From contig JBARIW010000102.1 in assembly GCA_049799955.1 (NCBI GenBank), forward strand, positions 1 to 64,000: a DNA stretch of 64,000 bases. Direction: 5' to 3'. The notes under the pieces were generated by a model, which searched no databases, had not been told where the DNA came from, and was given only the letters and a program-made list of their open reading frames with translations. Both the position numbers and the translations under genes were made by a program. How positions within the stretch are numbered: the stretch's first letter is position 1; each line of letters begins with the position of its first letter. Positions 1-8,107 of this stretch are shown in pieces. This stretch comes from JBGTFE01 sp049799955. Lineage in GTDB: Bacteria > Acidobacteriota > Blastocatellia > Pyrinomonadales > Pyrinomonadaceae.

Positions 1-1
1 C

Positions 2-1627
2 TATCAGGTTACGATGGGCGCGGCGACGGCGGCGCACGCGACCGGCGGCGGCGAGCAGTCGCAAAAATCGATTCCGCTTCCCGTTATCAATAATATCAGC
101 ACAAAAAACACGAATGTTTTAACCGAAGTCGAGATGATGAACAATCGTCCGACGCCCGACCGTGTTGAAGATTTGGATGTAGATACGCCGACGCAAAACG
201 TAAATATCGGGCACGGCGACGTGCTTATCGCGGCGATAACTTCATGTACAAACACATCGAACCCGTCGGTGATGATTGCCGCCGGAATCGTCGCGAAAAA
301 AGCTTCCGAAAAAGGGATGAAAGTTCCGGCTTACGTTAAAACTTCGCTCGCGCCCGGCTCGCGCGTCGTTACGGAATATTTGAACAAAACGGGTTTGCAG
401 AAATATCTCGACGAAATCGGCTTTAATCTCGTCGGTTACGGCTGCACGACCTGCATCGGTAATTCGGGACCGCTGGACGCGGGCATCGAAGAAGAAATCG
501 TCGAAAACGATTTGATTGCCGCGAGCGTTTTGTCGGGAAACCGAAACTTCGAAGCGCGTGTTCATCAAAATATCAAAGCGAATTTCCTGATGTCGCCGCC
601 GCTCGTCGTCGCTTACGCGCTGGCGGGAACGGTCGTCAAAGACGTTTACCTGCACCCGATTGGACAGGATTCGGACGGAAACGACGTTTATCTAAAAGAC
701 ATCTGGGCTTCGCTCGATGAAGTTAAAGAACATCTCCAAGCCGCGTTCGACCCCGAAACATACAAAAAGCTTTACAGCGAATTTGCCGAGCAGAACCCGC
801 TCTGGAACAGTATTCCGACCTCGACCGGCGCGGTTTATGAATGGGACGGAGATTCGACATACATTCAGGAGCCGCCGTATTTTGACCATTTTACGATGGA
901 AACAGGGAAGTTCAGCGACGTAAAAGGCGCGCGCGCGCTGGCAATCTTCGGCGATTCCGTTACGACCGACCACATCTCGCCCGCCGGAGCGATTAAGCCG
1001 AATTCGCCCGCCGGACTTTATCTACAGGAACACGGAGTCGCGCCGCAGGATTTTAACTCTTACGGCTCACGTCGCGGAAACGATAGAGTTATGCTTCGCG
1101 GAACGTTCGCCAATGTCAGAATCAAAAATCTGATGGTTGCGCCCGTCGAAGGCGGATTTACAAAACATCAGCCCGACGGCGAAGATTTGACGATTTACGA
1201 TGCGGCAGTTAAATATCAGACGGAAAACACGCCGACCGTGATTTTCGCCGGGCAGGAATACGGAACGGGTTCATCACGCGATTGGGCGGCGAAAGGAACG
1301 CGTCTGATGGGCGTAAAAGCGGTCATCACGCAATCGTTCGAGCGCATCCATCGCTCAAATCTTATCGGCATGGGCGTTCTCCCGATGCAGTTCAAAGACG
1401 GGCAGTCGGCGCAGACGCTGAATCTGGACGGCAGCGAGACATTCGATTTAACCGGACTCGAAATCGGCGACATAAAACCGCTTCAAGATGTTACGTTAAC
1501 GATAAACCGCGCCGACGGAACAAGCGAAGAAGCGACTTTGACGCTGCGCATCGACACGCCGATTGAAGTCGAATACTACAAAGGCGGCGGCATTTTGCAG
1601 TATGTTCTGCGCCAACTGTTAAACTAG
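2..1627 (+). CDS. acnA: Aconitate hydratase, 5'-truncated by window edge
   Basis: C-terminal part (about 541 residues visible) of a TCA-cycle aconitase that interconverts citrate and isocitrate in the cytoplasm. The frame is open to the left edge, so the real start lies outside the window. Cluster cysteines are visible: CTNTSNP (Cys codon near 245) and GYGCTTCIG (Cys codons 443 and 452), the three ligands of the [4Fe-4S] centre. The swivel domain carries TTDHISPAGAI, GSRRGNDRVM and the substrate-binding SRDWAAKGT. The C-terminus VEYYKGGGILQYVLRQL is typical of the AcnA/IRP branch. A repeat element starts directly after the stop. Confidence 0.96.
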   Translation, partial: YQVTMGAATAAHATGGGEQSQKSIPLPVINNISTKNTNVLTEVEMMNNRPTPDRVEDLDVDTPTQNVNIGHGDVLIAAITSCTNTSNPSVMIAAGIVAKKASEKGMKVPAYVKTSLAPGSRVVTEYLNKTGLQKYLDEIGFNLVGYGCTTCIGNSGPLDAGIEEEIVENDLIAASVLSGNRNFEARVHQNIKANFLMSPPLVVAYALAGTVVKDVYLHPIGQDSDGNDVYLKDIWASLDEVKEHLQAAFDPETYKKLYSEFAEQNPLWNSIPTSTGAVYEWDGDSTYIQEPPYFDHFTMETGKFSDVKGARALAIFGDSVTTDHISPAGAIKPNSPAGLYLQEHGVAPQDFNSYGSRRGNDRVMLRGTFANVRIKNLMVAPVEGGFTKHQPDGEDLTIYDAAVKYQTENTPTVIFAGQEYGTGSSRDWAAKGTRLMGVKAVITQSFERIHRSNLIGMGVLPMQFKDGQSAQTLNLDGSETFDLTGLEIGDIKPLQDVTLTINRADGTSEEATLTLRIDTPIEVEYYKGGGILQYVLRQLLN

Positions 1628-1704
1628 GGATTAGGTTTTAGGTATTAGGGATTAGCGAAAACCTAACACCTGACACCTAAAACCTAACACCTGACACCTA
1701 TCAC
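1628..1704. repeat. Inverted heptamer-array spacer (CCTAACA/CCTGACA family)
   Basis: Left arm about 1628-1657 (ATTAGGTTTTAGG type) faces right arm 1661-1704 made of 7-bp units CCTAACA, CCTGACA, CCTAAAA, CCTATCA. The arms are imperfect reverse complements and can form a hairpin. It fills the whole gap between the aconitase stop and the HAD start, leaving no Shine-Dalgarno sequence before the next ATG. Confidence 0.85.
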
Positions 1705-1708
1705 TTAA

Positions 1709-2404
1709 ATGATAAAAACCATCGCATTCGACGCGGACGATACGCTCTGGCATAACGAGCGGATGTTTGTCTCGATAAAGGACAAATATAAAAAGCTTCT
1801 CTCGGCGTATCACGACGGCGAATGGATAGAAAAGCATCTGGATGAAGCCGAAACGCGCAATATTCAGCAGTTCGGCTACGGCGTCAAAGGCTTTACGCTC
1901 TCGATGATTGAAACTGCAATCGAGCTGACCGAAGAACGCATCACGAGCGGTGAGATAAAACAGATAATCGGCTTTGCCCGTGAGCTTTTGACTTATCCAG
2001 TGGAATTGCTCGAAGGCGTAAAAGAAACAATCCGCGATTTATCCGATAATTACAATTTAATGGTCATCACAAAGGGCGACCTCTTCGACCAGGAAGCAAA
2101 GCTCGCGCGTTCGGGTATCGGCGATTATTTCAGCGCTTTTGAGATTGTTCCTCAGAAAAATGCCAAAACTTACAAATATATTCTACGAAGACATCAAATT
2201 GCGCCGGAAGAGTTCGTTATGGTCGGAAACTCGCTCAAATCGGACATTCTGCCCGTTATCGAAATCGGCGCGCGCGCCGTTCACATCCCATATGAAATCG
2301 AATGGTTTCACGAAATGGTTTCGGATGATGAATTAAAGGACAAAGATTTTGCACGAATCGAAAAAATGTCGCTTCTGCGCGAATGGTTGAAAAATCAGGG
2401 CTGA
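1709..2404 (+). CDS. HAD-superfamily hydrolase
   Basis: 231-residue soluble HAD phosphatase. Motif I is at the N-terminus (FDADDTLW, nucleophile Asp near residue 8), motif II is the ITKGD stretch, and motif IV is VMVGNSLKSDILP. A helical cap lies between motifs I and II, as in YjjG/phosphoglycolate-phosphatase-like members. The natural substrate cannot be read from sequence. The ATG is only a few bases beyond the repeat arm at 1628-1704 and has no obvious Shine-Dalgarno sequence. The next gene follows after about 50 bp on the same strand. Confidence 0.9.
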   Translation: MIKTIAFDADDTLWHNERMFVSIKDKYKKLLSAYHDGEWIEKHLDEAETRNIQQFGYGVKGFTLSMIETAIELTEERITSGEIKQIIGFARELLTYPVELLEGVKETIRDLSDNYNLMVITKGDLFDQEAKLARSGIGDYFSAFEIVPQKNAKTYKYILRRHQIAPEEFVMVGNSLKSDILPVIEIGARAVHIPYEIEWFHEMVSDDELKDKDFARIEKMSLLREWLKNQG

Positions 2405-2452
2405 AAAAGTTATTATTAGCGTTCGTATCCAAACAAACTCAAGAGGTAATTT

Positions 2453-3052
2453 ATGTTTAAGAAAATATCATTCACACTATTTATGCTTGCGTTCGCGCTT
2501 ATCGGACAGGCGCTCGCGCAGGAATCTGTTTCCGCCGAAAAGCAAGCCGCGATAAAAGAGCTTATGACGCTCATCAACACGGGCAATAAGGCTGAGGACT
2601 TCGTTAATCTTATGTCGCAGCAGATGGAAGTTTCGCGCAAATCGGCTGTTACGGCGGCGCTCGACGAGCGAACCGATTTAACCGCGTCGGAAAGAAAAGC
2701 GCTTGAAGAAGCACTCATCAACGAGCAGGGAGACAGGATTAAACGCTTTCAGGAACGCCTGATGCAAAAGCTCGATTTTAACCGGATGATGGACGAAATC
2801 GGAGCGTCCGTTTACGACAAATATTACACGCTCGAAGAAATCAAGGATTTAGCCATCTTTTACAAATCGCCGACCGGACAAAAGAGCTTAAAGCTGATGA
2901 CGACGATTATGACCGAATCGATGCGGCAGGTGCAGGAACGCCTGATACCGAAAATTCCGGTGATTATCAGGGAGCTTCAGGAAGAAGACCAAAAGGAAAT
3001 CGAGCAGCAGATAAATAAGAAAAAACCGCGCACGGTAAATAAAGAATCATAA
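2453..3052 (+). CDS. DUF2059 domain secreted protein
   Basis: 199 residues with a clear Sec signal peptide (hydrophobic residues 5-20, cleavage probably after ALA-Q near residue 22), so exported to the periplasm. The mature part is helical and shows the DUF2059 pattern: IKELMTLINTGN early and DLAIFYKSPTGQKSL late. The family has no assigned biochemical role. The lysine/glutamate-rich tail looks disordered. An AAGAGG ribosome binding site precedes the ATG. A strong terminator follows the stop. Confidence 0.85.
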   Translation: MFKKISFTLFMLAFALIGQALAQESVSAEKQAAIKELMTLINTGNKAEDFVNLMSQQMEVSRKSAVTAALDERTDLTASERKALEEALINEQGDRIKRFQERLMQKLDFNRMMDEIGASVYDKYYTLEEIKDLAIFYKSPTGQKSLKLMTTIMTESMRQVQERLIPKIPVIIRELQEEDQKEIEQQINKKKPRTVNKES

Positions 3053-3064
3053 AGAAATTGTTTG

Positions 3065-3092
3065 AAAAGGGAGAGGAAATTCTCCCTTTTTA
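3065..3092 (+). terminator. Rho-independent terminator after DUF2059 gene
   Basis: Perfect 10-bp stem, AAAAGGGAGA at 3065-3074 with TCTCCCTTTT at 3081-3090, a 6-nt loop, and a T run at the 3' edge. It ends the transcript of the DUF2059 gene. Confidence 0.85.
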
Positions 3093-3153
3093 ACTTTAAA
3101 TTAAAATTTTATAAGTCTTATTCTAAAGGCGAAAATTTATTTTATAAATCCGG

Positions 3154-3192
3154 CGGCTGTTTCTTTCCGGCAAGAAAGACAGCCGTTTTTCT
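3154..3192 (+). terminator. Second hairpin with T-rich tail upstream of ABC genes
   Basis: CGGCTGT (3154-3160) plus CTTTC pairs with GAAAG-ACAGCCG (3174-3185), followed by TTTTTCTTTTC. It lies 60 bp after the first terminator and about 75 bp before the ABC ATPase start. It is either a backup terminator or an attenuator in the leader of the ABC operon; the sequence alone does not decide. Confidence 0.6.
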
Positions 3193-3268
3193 TTTCAACA
3201 AAAATGAAACATCACAAATGCGAGCCTCGTAAGTAAAATCTGACAAAACGACAACCGTAAAAACATCT

Positions 3269-3943
3269 ATGCTTGAAGCAATCAATTTATCAAAAACTTA
3301 CACGAGCGACGGCGTCGATTACGAGGTTTTAAAGAACGTCAATCTGCAAATCGCGCAAGGCGACTGTGTGGCGATTATCGGGAAATCGGGCAGCGGAAAA
3401 TCGACTCTGATGCACCTGCTCGCGTGTCTCGACGTGCCGAGTTTGGGAAGCGTCATGTTCGAAGGCGAAGATTTTTCCTCTCTTTCCGAACGCCGGCGCG
3501 ATACTGTTCGGAACGAAAAGTTCGGCTTTGTTTTTCAGCAGTTTTTTCTGAACGGGCGCGATACCGTTTTTGAAAACGTCGTTTTGCCGATGCGTATTCG
3601 CGGCGCTTCGCAGTATCGTTTTACCAAAGACGCGATGGACGCGCTCGAAGCCGTCGGGCTGAAAGACAAGGAAGAAAAAAACGCCAAAGACCTTTCGGGC
3701 GGCGAAAAACAGCGCGTCTGTATCGCCCGCGCGCTGGTAACAAATCCGCAGGTTATCTTTGCCGACGAACCGACCGGCAATCTCGATTCGAAAACGAGTG
3801 AGCAGGTCGAAGATTTGCTCTTTCGGATGAATAAAGAAAAGGGAATAACGCTGATTATCGTTACGCACGACGAAGATTTGGCTTCAAAATGCGACCGCAT
3901 AATCGAGCTTGTTGACGGAAAGATTGTAAGAAGTGAGAACTGA
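3269..3943 (+). CDS. ABC transporter ATP-binding protein, LolD/MacB type
   Basis: 224-residue cytoplasmic ATPase that powers the adjacent FtsX-like permease. Walker A GKSGSGKST lies near residue 38, Q-loop FVFQQFF near 88, signature LSGGEKQRV near 142, Walker B VIFADEPTGNLDS near 162, and the switch His is in IVTHDED near 195. Length and the DEPTGNLD motif fit the MacB/LolD/FtsE class of mechanotransmitting transporters (antibiotic, lipoprotein or peptide export). The last codons (VRSEN and stop) are written in the repeat beginning at 3931, so the C-terminus may have been reset by repeat insertion. Confidence 0.93.
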   Translation: MLEAINLSKTYTSDGVDYEVLKNVNLQIAQGDCVAIIGKSGSGKSTLMHLLACLDVPSLGSVMFEGEDFSSLSERRRDTVRNEKFGFVFQQFFLNGRDTVFENVVLPMRIRGASQYRFTKDAMDALEAVGLKDKEEKNAKDLSGGEKQRVCIARALVTNPQVIFADEPTGNLDSKTSEQVEDLLFRMNKEKGITLIIVTHDEDLASKCDRIIELVDGKIVRSEN

Positions 3944-4006
3944 GAGGTGAGAACTGAAAAGTGAGTAAAGGGAAAGTTCTCAGTTCTCACTTCTCAGTTC
4001 TCAGTT
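3931..4006. repeat. Inverted heptamer-array spacer (CTCAGTT/CTCACTT family)
   Basis: Left arm GTGAGAACTGAGAGG type, right arm CTCAGTT/CTCACTT/CTCAGTT units (7 bp), centre about 3965-3975. The left arm overlaps the end of the ABC ATPase gene and provides its TGA stop. The right arm ends 5 bp before the permease ATG. Confidence 0.88.
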
Positions 4007-4010
4007 ATTT

Positions 4011-5297
4011 ATGAAATTCTGGGACTTAATAAAAATTGCAAATCGTAATCTTTTTCGCTCGAAGCTCCGCACGTTTCTGACGGTGATGGCGATATTTGTC
4101 GGCTCGCTCACGCTGATTATGACCAACGCGATTGGCGATGGATTGAAGGATTATATCGAAAAACAGGTTAAAAACATCGAGAGCAGCGATGTCGTTTTTG
4201 TACGCAAACAATTTCCTGCCGAAAAAGAGGACAAACCGAAATCGGGCGCGCCGCTCGAATACAAGGAAACTGAGGAAGACGAGCAGGGAAATAAGATTGA
4301 CCCGAATTCGATGAACGTTTCGCTCGCGCAGATGGAAAATCTGGCGAAGGAAATTCCCGAAATCAAACGCGTTACGCCCAGTTTTCGGATGGATGTCGAA
4401 TACATCACGCTCGACGGCGCGAAGAAATATCAGGCTGACCTCGGAATGCTTTCAACGGGCATCAGGCAGAAGACCGAAGCGGGCAAAACGATTGACGGTG
4501 AAGGACAGATAATGCTGCCGCTCTCGCTGGCGAAAGCTTTGGACGAAAATATCGCGTCTTTGGTCGGGAAAACGGCGACGGTCGCGTACAAAGTCGGTCA
4601 GAAAGGCGAGTTGAAGACAATGCCGCTCAAGATTGTCGGCGTTTCGACCAAAGGCTTTATGGCGAATTTCAATTCTTTCGTTGACGCGCAGACGGCGCGA
4701 AAGATTTATGACGACCAGCAGACACAGTCGGAAAGCTACAACAAATTCTTTAACTTTACATTGCAGCTTAATACCTCGGACGAAAAGCAAATTGCGGAAA
4801 TCAAAAAGAAGCTCGTCGAAAAAGGCTTTGATGCGATGACGTTCGCCGACCAGCAAAAGCGCACTTACGATGCAATCGGCATCATGCAAATCGGGCTGAA
4901 TCTTTTTGCCTTTATCGCGCTTTTAGCTGCGTCCTTCGGCATCATCAACACACTCGTCATCGCCGTTCTCGAACGCACAAAGGAAGTCGGGCTGCAAAAA
5001 GCTCTCGGAATGGGACGCGGAAAAGTGTTTCTGTTATTTGCGCTGGAATCAATTTTAATCGGTTTCTGGGGCGCTTTAACCGGAATCGTTACGGGAATAA
5101 TCATCGGCGTGCTCGTCAACACGTATCTGGCGCGAACTTATCTGGAATCTTTCGAAGGCTACAGCCTTTTTGTTTTTACACCGTTTGCGGTTATATTTGT
5201 AACGCTTCTGGTCTGCGGAATCGCATTCATCGCGGGCGTTCTGCCGGCTTTACGCGCGAGCCGCCTGAATCCGATTGAAGCGCTGAGGTATGAATAG
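4011..5297 (+). CDS. ABC transporter permease, MacB/FtsX family
   Basis: 428-residue inner-membrane permease partner of the preceding ATPase. One N-terminal membrane helix (about 20-42) is followed by a large periplasmic MacB-type core domain (about 45-290), then three C-terminal helices of an FtsX domain (about 290-425) with the coupling segment VLERTKEVGLQKALGMGRGK. The C-terminus ALRASRLNPIEALRYE is the family hallmark. Role is probably export or extraction of a lipophilic or peptide substrate; no membrane-fusion protein gene is adjacent. No Shine-Dalgarno is visible because the repeat arm abuts the start. Confidence 0.93.
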   Translation: MKFWDLIKIANRNLFRSKLRTFLTVMAIFVGSLTLIMTNAIGDGLKDYIEKQVKNIESSDVVFVRKQFPAEKEDKPKSGAPLEYKETEEDEQGNKIDPNSMNVSLAQMENLAKEIPEIKRVTPSFRMDVEYITLDGAKKYQADLGMLSTGIRQKTEAGKTIDGEGQIMLPLSLAKALDENIASLVGKTATVAYKVGQKGELKTMPLKIVGVSTKGFMANFNSFVDAQTARKIYDDQQTQSESYNKFFNFTLQLNTSDEKQIAEIKKKLVEKGFDAMTFADQQKRTYDAIGIMQIGLNLFAFIALLAASFGIINTLVIAVLERTKEVGLQKALGMGRGKVFLLFALESILIGFWGALTGIVTGIIIGVLVNTYLARTYLESFEGYSLFVFTPFAVIFVTLLVCGIAFIAGVLPALRASRLNPIEALRYE

Positions 5298-5311
5298 ACT
5301 AAGATAAGATT

Positions 5312-5455
5312 AAACGCCGAAGAGGCAGAGAAGAGAATTAACAGGGATGACAGGATGAACAAGGATAAATCAGGGAAATAATAAATTGTTTTAATCCCTG
5401 TCTATCCTGTCATCCCTGTTAATTCTCTTTAATAATCTCTGCGTCTCTGCGGTGA
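5312..5455. repeat. Long inverted-repeat spacer
   Basis: GAGAATTAACAGGGATGACAGG (5332 onward) is mirrored by CCTGTCATCCCTGTTAATTCTC ending near 5428. Outer arms CGCCGAAGAGGCAGAG and CTCTGCGTCTCTGCGG also pair. The centre is AT-rich. The structure is a near-perfect long hairpin of different sequence from the heptamer families but with the same logic, filling the permease-ybjQ spacer. Confidence 0.85.
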
Positions 5456-5479
5456 AAAAAATAACAGGAGAAAGCTTAA

Positions 5480-5803
5480 ATGATAGTAACAACCGGAAAC
5501 GAAGTGGAAATGGGAAAAATCGTGCAGTATCTGGGCATCGTTCGCGGCATCGTCGTGCGGGCGACGGGAATCGGGCGCGGCATTATCGGCGGATTTAAAG
5601 CTCTCGGCGGCGGCAATATCGAAGAATGGTCGCATGTCTGCGAACAGGCGCGGCAGGAAGCTTTTAACCGGATGATTGCCCACGCGCAGGCTATCGGCGC
5701 AGACGCGATTATCGGTATGCGCTACGACGCAACCGAATTTTCGCAGGGCGCGACCGAAGTTCTCGCCTACGGCACGGCGGTCAAGCTTACTAATAAACAA
5801 TAG
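5480..5803 (+). CDS. YbjQ/UPF0145 family protein
   Basis: 107-residue small soluble protein. The body matches the UPF0145 (DUF74, YbjQ-like) fold family: MIVTTGNEVE at the start, the glycine-rich GRGIIGGFKALGGG around residues 33-48, and IGADAIIGMRYDATEF near 73-90. Members form ring-like oligomers and are loosely linked to heavy-metal or stress contexts, but no reaction is established. An AGGAGA ribosome binding site sits just upstream of the ATG. Confidence 0.9.
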   Translation: MIVTTGNEVEMGKIVQYLGIVRGIVVRATGIGRGIIGGFKALGGGNIEEWSHVCEQARQEAFNRMIAHAQAIGADAIIGMRYDATEFSQGATEVLAYGTAVKLTNKQ

Positions 5804-5816
5804 CGAAAAGAATTTT

Positions 5817-5925
5817 GGATTTAAGATTCAAAATTCAAGATTCAAAATTCAAGATTCAAGATTCAAGATTGAAAGACGAAGATTATCTTAAATCTTAAAT
5901 TTTGAATTTTGAATCTTAAATCTTT
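5817..5925. repeat. Inverted heptamer-array spacer (AATCTTG family)
   Basis: Left arm of repeated AAGATTCAAAATTCAAG-type units, right arm of AATCTTAAATTTTGAATCTT type, centre GAAAGACGAAG. Unit length is 7 bp (GATTCAA/AATCTTG). It separates two convergent genes, ybjQ (+) and the thioesterase (-), and may act as a bidirectional hairpin. Confidence 0.9.
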
Positions 5926-5932
5926 TGCGCCT

Positions 5933-6367
5933 TTATTGTGTTCGGCAAATCATTGTTGCGAGCATTGTGGCGATTAGTTTTTTGTTAGCGGCTTGAATAG
6001 CGAAAACGTCTCCGCGCGCAACGGTTAGAGTTTTTCCGGCTTTGATGATTCTGCCTTCGGCGACGAAATAATCTCCGACGGCGGGCGAGAGCAGATTAAC
6101 TTTAAATTCGACGCTCAGAACTCTTGATTCGGCAGGCATCAGCGAATATGCCGCGTAACCGCAGGCGGTATCGACAATCGTGGTTGCGATTCCGGCGTGC
6201 AGAAATCCATCCTGCTGCGTTAAATCACTGCGAAAGGGAAGCTTGATGTCGATTTCGCCCGCCGCAACCTTGATTAATTCAGCCCCGATTAGCTTCATCA
6301 CCGATTGCCCGGCAAAAGACTGTTTTATTCTTTCCGCAAAATTTTTATCGCTTGGTTCAAAATTCAT
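5933..6367 (-). CDS. PaaI-family hotdog thioesterase
   Basis: 144-residue hotdog-fold acyl-CoA thioesterase of the PaaI/YbgC-like group. The core GFLHAGIATTIVDTACGYAA is the conserved hotdog helix region (PaaI: G-x-x-HGG-x-x-x-x-x-x-D). Here the second Gly of HGG is Ala, a common variant. The FKVNLLSPAVGD stretch is the following beta strand pair. It probably hydrolyses a CoA thioester in the cytoplasm; substrate unknown. It lies 14 bp downstream of the CrtC-like gene on the same strand, so the two are probably co-transcribed. Confidence 0.9.
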   Translation of the reverse strand: MNFEPSDKNFAERIKQSFAGQSVMKLIGAELIKVAAGEIDIKLPFRSDLTQQDGFLHAGIATTIVDTACGYAAYSLMPAESRVLSVEFKVNLLSPAVGDYFVAEGRIIKAGKTLTVARGDVFAIQAANKKLIATMLATMICRTQ

Positions 6368-6381
6368 TGTGGATATTGAAA

Positions 6382-7521
6382 TTACTTCAGAAGCGCGCTT
6401 TTTCCGCCGCGTCCGATGCGCATATTTACGAGCCAGTCGAGCCAGCGGTATTTCAAGGCTTTCGGCGCGAGATATTCGGTGATTCCGATTGTTTTTCGAG
6501 GCTTGCCGTCGCGCAGAGTTAAGGTCATTTCACTCAAAAATCGAAGATAAAAAAAGCTCGAATCGATGATTTTTGTCTGCTTGATGCGAAGACGCAGATT
6601 GTCTTCGGTCAGAAACGTTATCCGCGACGGGTAGCGAATGCCGAATTTATCGCGCTGGAAGTTTTGCTCTTCGTAGACACAATCGCGCTCGCGCAGCGCA
6701 CCGTCGCGGACGACTAAAAGCTTGTTTATCGGCTTCGTTTCGTTTATTTCCTTGTAACGATAAAAAACCGCGGTCGAATCGTTGAAATGCGCCCGTCCCC
6801 ATTGCCAGTCCTGAACGGTTTCGGGCAGCCAGCGGTTGTCGATATTGTGGTCGTGATAGCCCGTTCCGCGAAAATTTACCGTATCGAGATTTTTTCCCTT
6901 CGCGTCAGCGACCGAAACTCTGCCCGTAACGTCCGAGCGCGCCAGAACGAGATTCCAGCAATGCGAGTTTTCGGCGTAAACGCAGCATTCAGGCTTAAAA
7001 TCGCCCTCGATTGAAAGCCATTCGAAATTCGCCTTCAGCGTCCGGTTTTTCGGAAGTCCGACATTAATTGAAAGCACATAACCCGAACCGTAAGGCGCGG
7101 AATCGAGCCGAAAAGTATTTTCGCCGATTTTCGCCTGCGGCGTTTCTTCGCTCGCCTGAAAATCGTCCTGCGCGTATTCGTTAATCGCGCGATAAATCGG
7201 TTTGCCGTTGCGATAATAGATAAAAGCGAGCGCGGGAAACTTTTTCGGCTCGGGAAAATGAAATGTTTTTTCGTCGAGCCAGATTCCTTTTTTCGGTTTC
7301 TCGCTCGATTTGCGGTGTTTTTTATTAAGCGAATTGTAGCGCGGCGAAAAGATAAAATTGTCGAGAAAGATAATGACGACCGCGTCGCGCCCGTCGTCGC
7401 TGAGCGCGTCGAAATACCACCATTCAAAAGCATCGGGCGAGGCTTTCTGATGCCAAACGTCGCCCGCAATACTCGATGTGAAGGAAAACTTTTCTTCCAA
7501 AACCTGCCTTGTCGCGTCCAT
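6382..7521 (-). CDS. Carotenoid 1,2-hydratase/AttH-like lipocalin-fold protein
   Basis: 379 residues. The N-terminal segment DAFEWWYFDALSDDG (near residues 31-45) is the signature of the CrtC/AttH tandem-lipocalin family, whose members hydrate carotenoids or act on other hydrophobic substrates. The later GTGYHDHNIDNRW and WQWGRAHFND stretches match the second half of the fold, with conserved His, Asp and Trp. No signal peptide is evident. No carotenoid gene is nearby, so true CrtC activity is uncertain. It is probably in an operon with the thioesterase. Confidence 0.85.
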   Translation of the reverse strand: MDATRQVLEEKFSFTSSIAGDVWHQKASPDAFEWWYFDALSDDGRDAVVIIFLDNFIFSPRYNSLNKKHRKSSEKPKKGIWLDEKTFHFPEPKKFPALAFIYYRNGKPIYRAINEYAQDDFQASEETPQAKIGENTFRLDSAPYGSGYVLSINVGLPKNRTLKANFEWLSIEGDFKPECCVYAENSHCWNLVLARSDVTGRVSVADAKGKNLDTVNFRGTGYHDHNIDNRWLPETVQDWQWGRAHFNDSTAVFYRYKEINETKPINKLLVVRDGALRERDCVYEEQNFQRDKFGIRYPSRITFLTEDNLRLRIKQTKIIDSSFFYLRFLSEMTLTLRDGKPRKTIGITEYLAPKALKYRWLDWLVNMRIGRGGKSALLK

Positions 7522-7528
7522 AGTGGAG

Positions 7529-7620
7529 TTAAGATTTAAGATTTAAGATTCAAAATTTAAGATTCAAGATTCAAAATTGAAAGACAAAATCTTAAATCTT
7601 AAATCTTGAATCTTGAATCC
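7529..7620. repeat. Inverted heptamer-array spacer (AATCTTG family), left flank of S23 gene
   Basis: AAGATTTAAGATTCAAAATT-type left arm and CTTAAATCTTGAATCTTG-type right arm around a GAAAGACAAAA centre. This centre nearly matches the one in the element at 5817-5925 (GAAAGACGAAG), so the two look like copies of one element. It ends 4 bp from the end of the four-helix-bundle gene. Confidence 0.9.
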
Positions 7621-7624
7621 CGAA

Positions 7625-8026
7625 CTATCGAATTTTATCTTTGAATTTTGCACCGCTCATCTCAGATTGTTTCAGATATTTAATAAAGCCTGCAATTTGG
7701 CTGCTCAAACAAAGCAAATCTTTTTCTGCCATTTCAAATTTTTCATTTGAAATATAATCTCTTTCACTTGCAAATATAAGCTGTGCTCTGACTTCTCCGC
7801 AAGACGCTTTTGCAATATAAAGAAATTGGATAAATTCTTTGTTCCCATTTCTTTCGAAGCCTTCGGCAATATTGGAAAAGATAGAAATAACAGCTCTTCT
7901 TATCTGGTCTCGCAATACATAATCATAACTGAATTTACCTGTAGAAGTTATATCGTATATAAGATTTGCAACATTTTTAGCTAATTGCCATACTTCCAAA
8001 TCTTCAAATCTTTCAATTCGGGACAT
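7625..8026 (-). CDS. Four-helix bundle protein (S23 / 23S rRNA intervening-sequence family)
   Basis: 133 residues. The start RFEDLEVWQLAKNVANLIYDIT and the block LRDQIRRAVISIFSNIAEGFERN are diagnostic of the S23 family, first described from 23S rRNA intervening sequences and related to the Avd accessory protein of diversity-generating retroelements. The fold is a small all-helical bundle that forms pentamers and may bind nucleic acid. No rRNA is present here. The gene sits alone between two AATCTTG arrays (7529-7620 and 8030-8107), so it may have travelled with them. Codon use is more AT-rich than the neighbours. Confidence 0.93.
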   Translation of the reverse strand: MSRIERFEDLEVWQLAKNVANLIYDITSTGKFSYDYVLRDQIRRAVISIFSNIAEGFERNGNKEFIQFLYIAKASCGEVRAQLIFASERDYISNEKFEMAEKDLLCLSSQIAGFIKYLKQSEMSGAKFKDKIR

Positions 8027-8029
8027 AAC

Positions 8030-8107
8030 CTTGAATCTTAAATCCTAAATTTTGAATCTTAAATCTTAAATCTTGAATCTTGAATCTTGAATCTTGAATC
8101 TTGAATT
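8030..8107. repeat. Heptamer array (TTGAATC), right flank of S23 gene
   Basis: Eleven or so degenerate 7-bp units (CTTGAAT, CTTAAAT, CCTAAAT) in one orientation only, with the inverted partner on the far side of the S23 gene (7529-7560). It runs directly into the stop codon region of the next gene. Confidence 0.88.
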
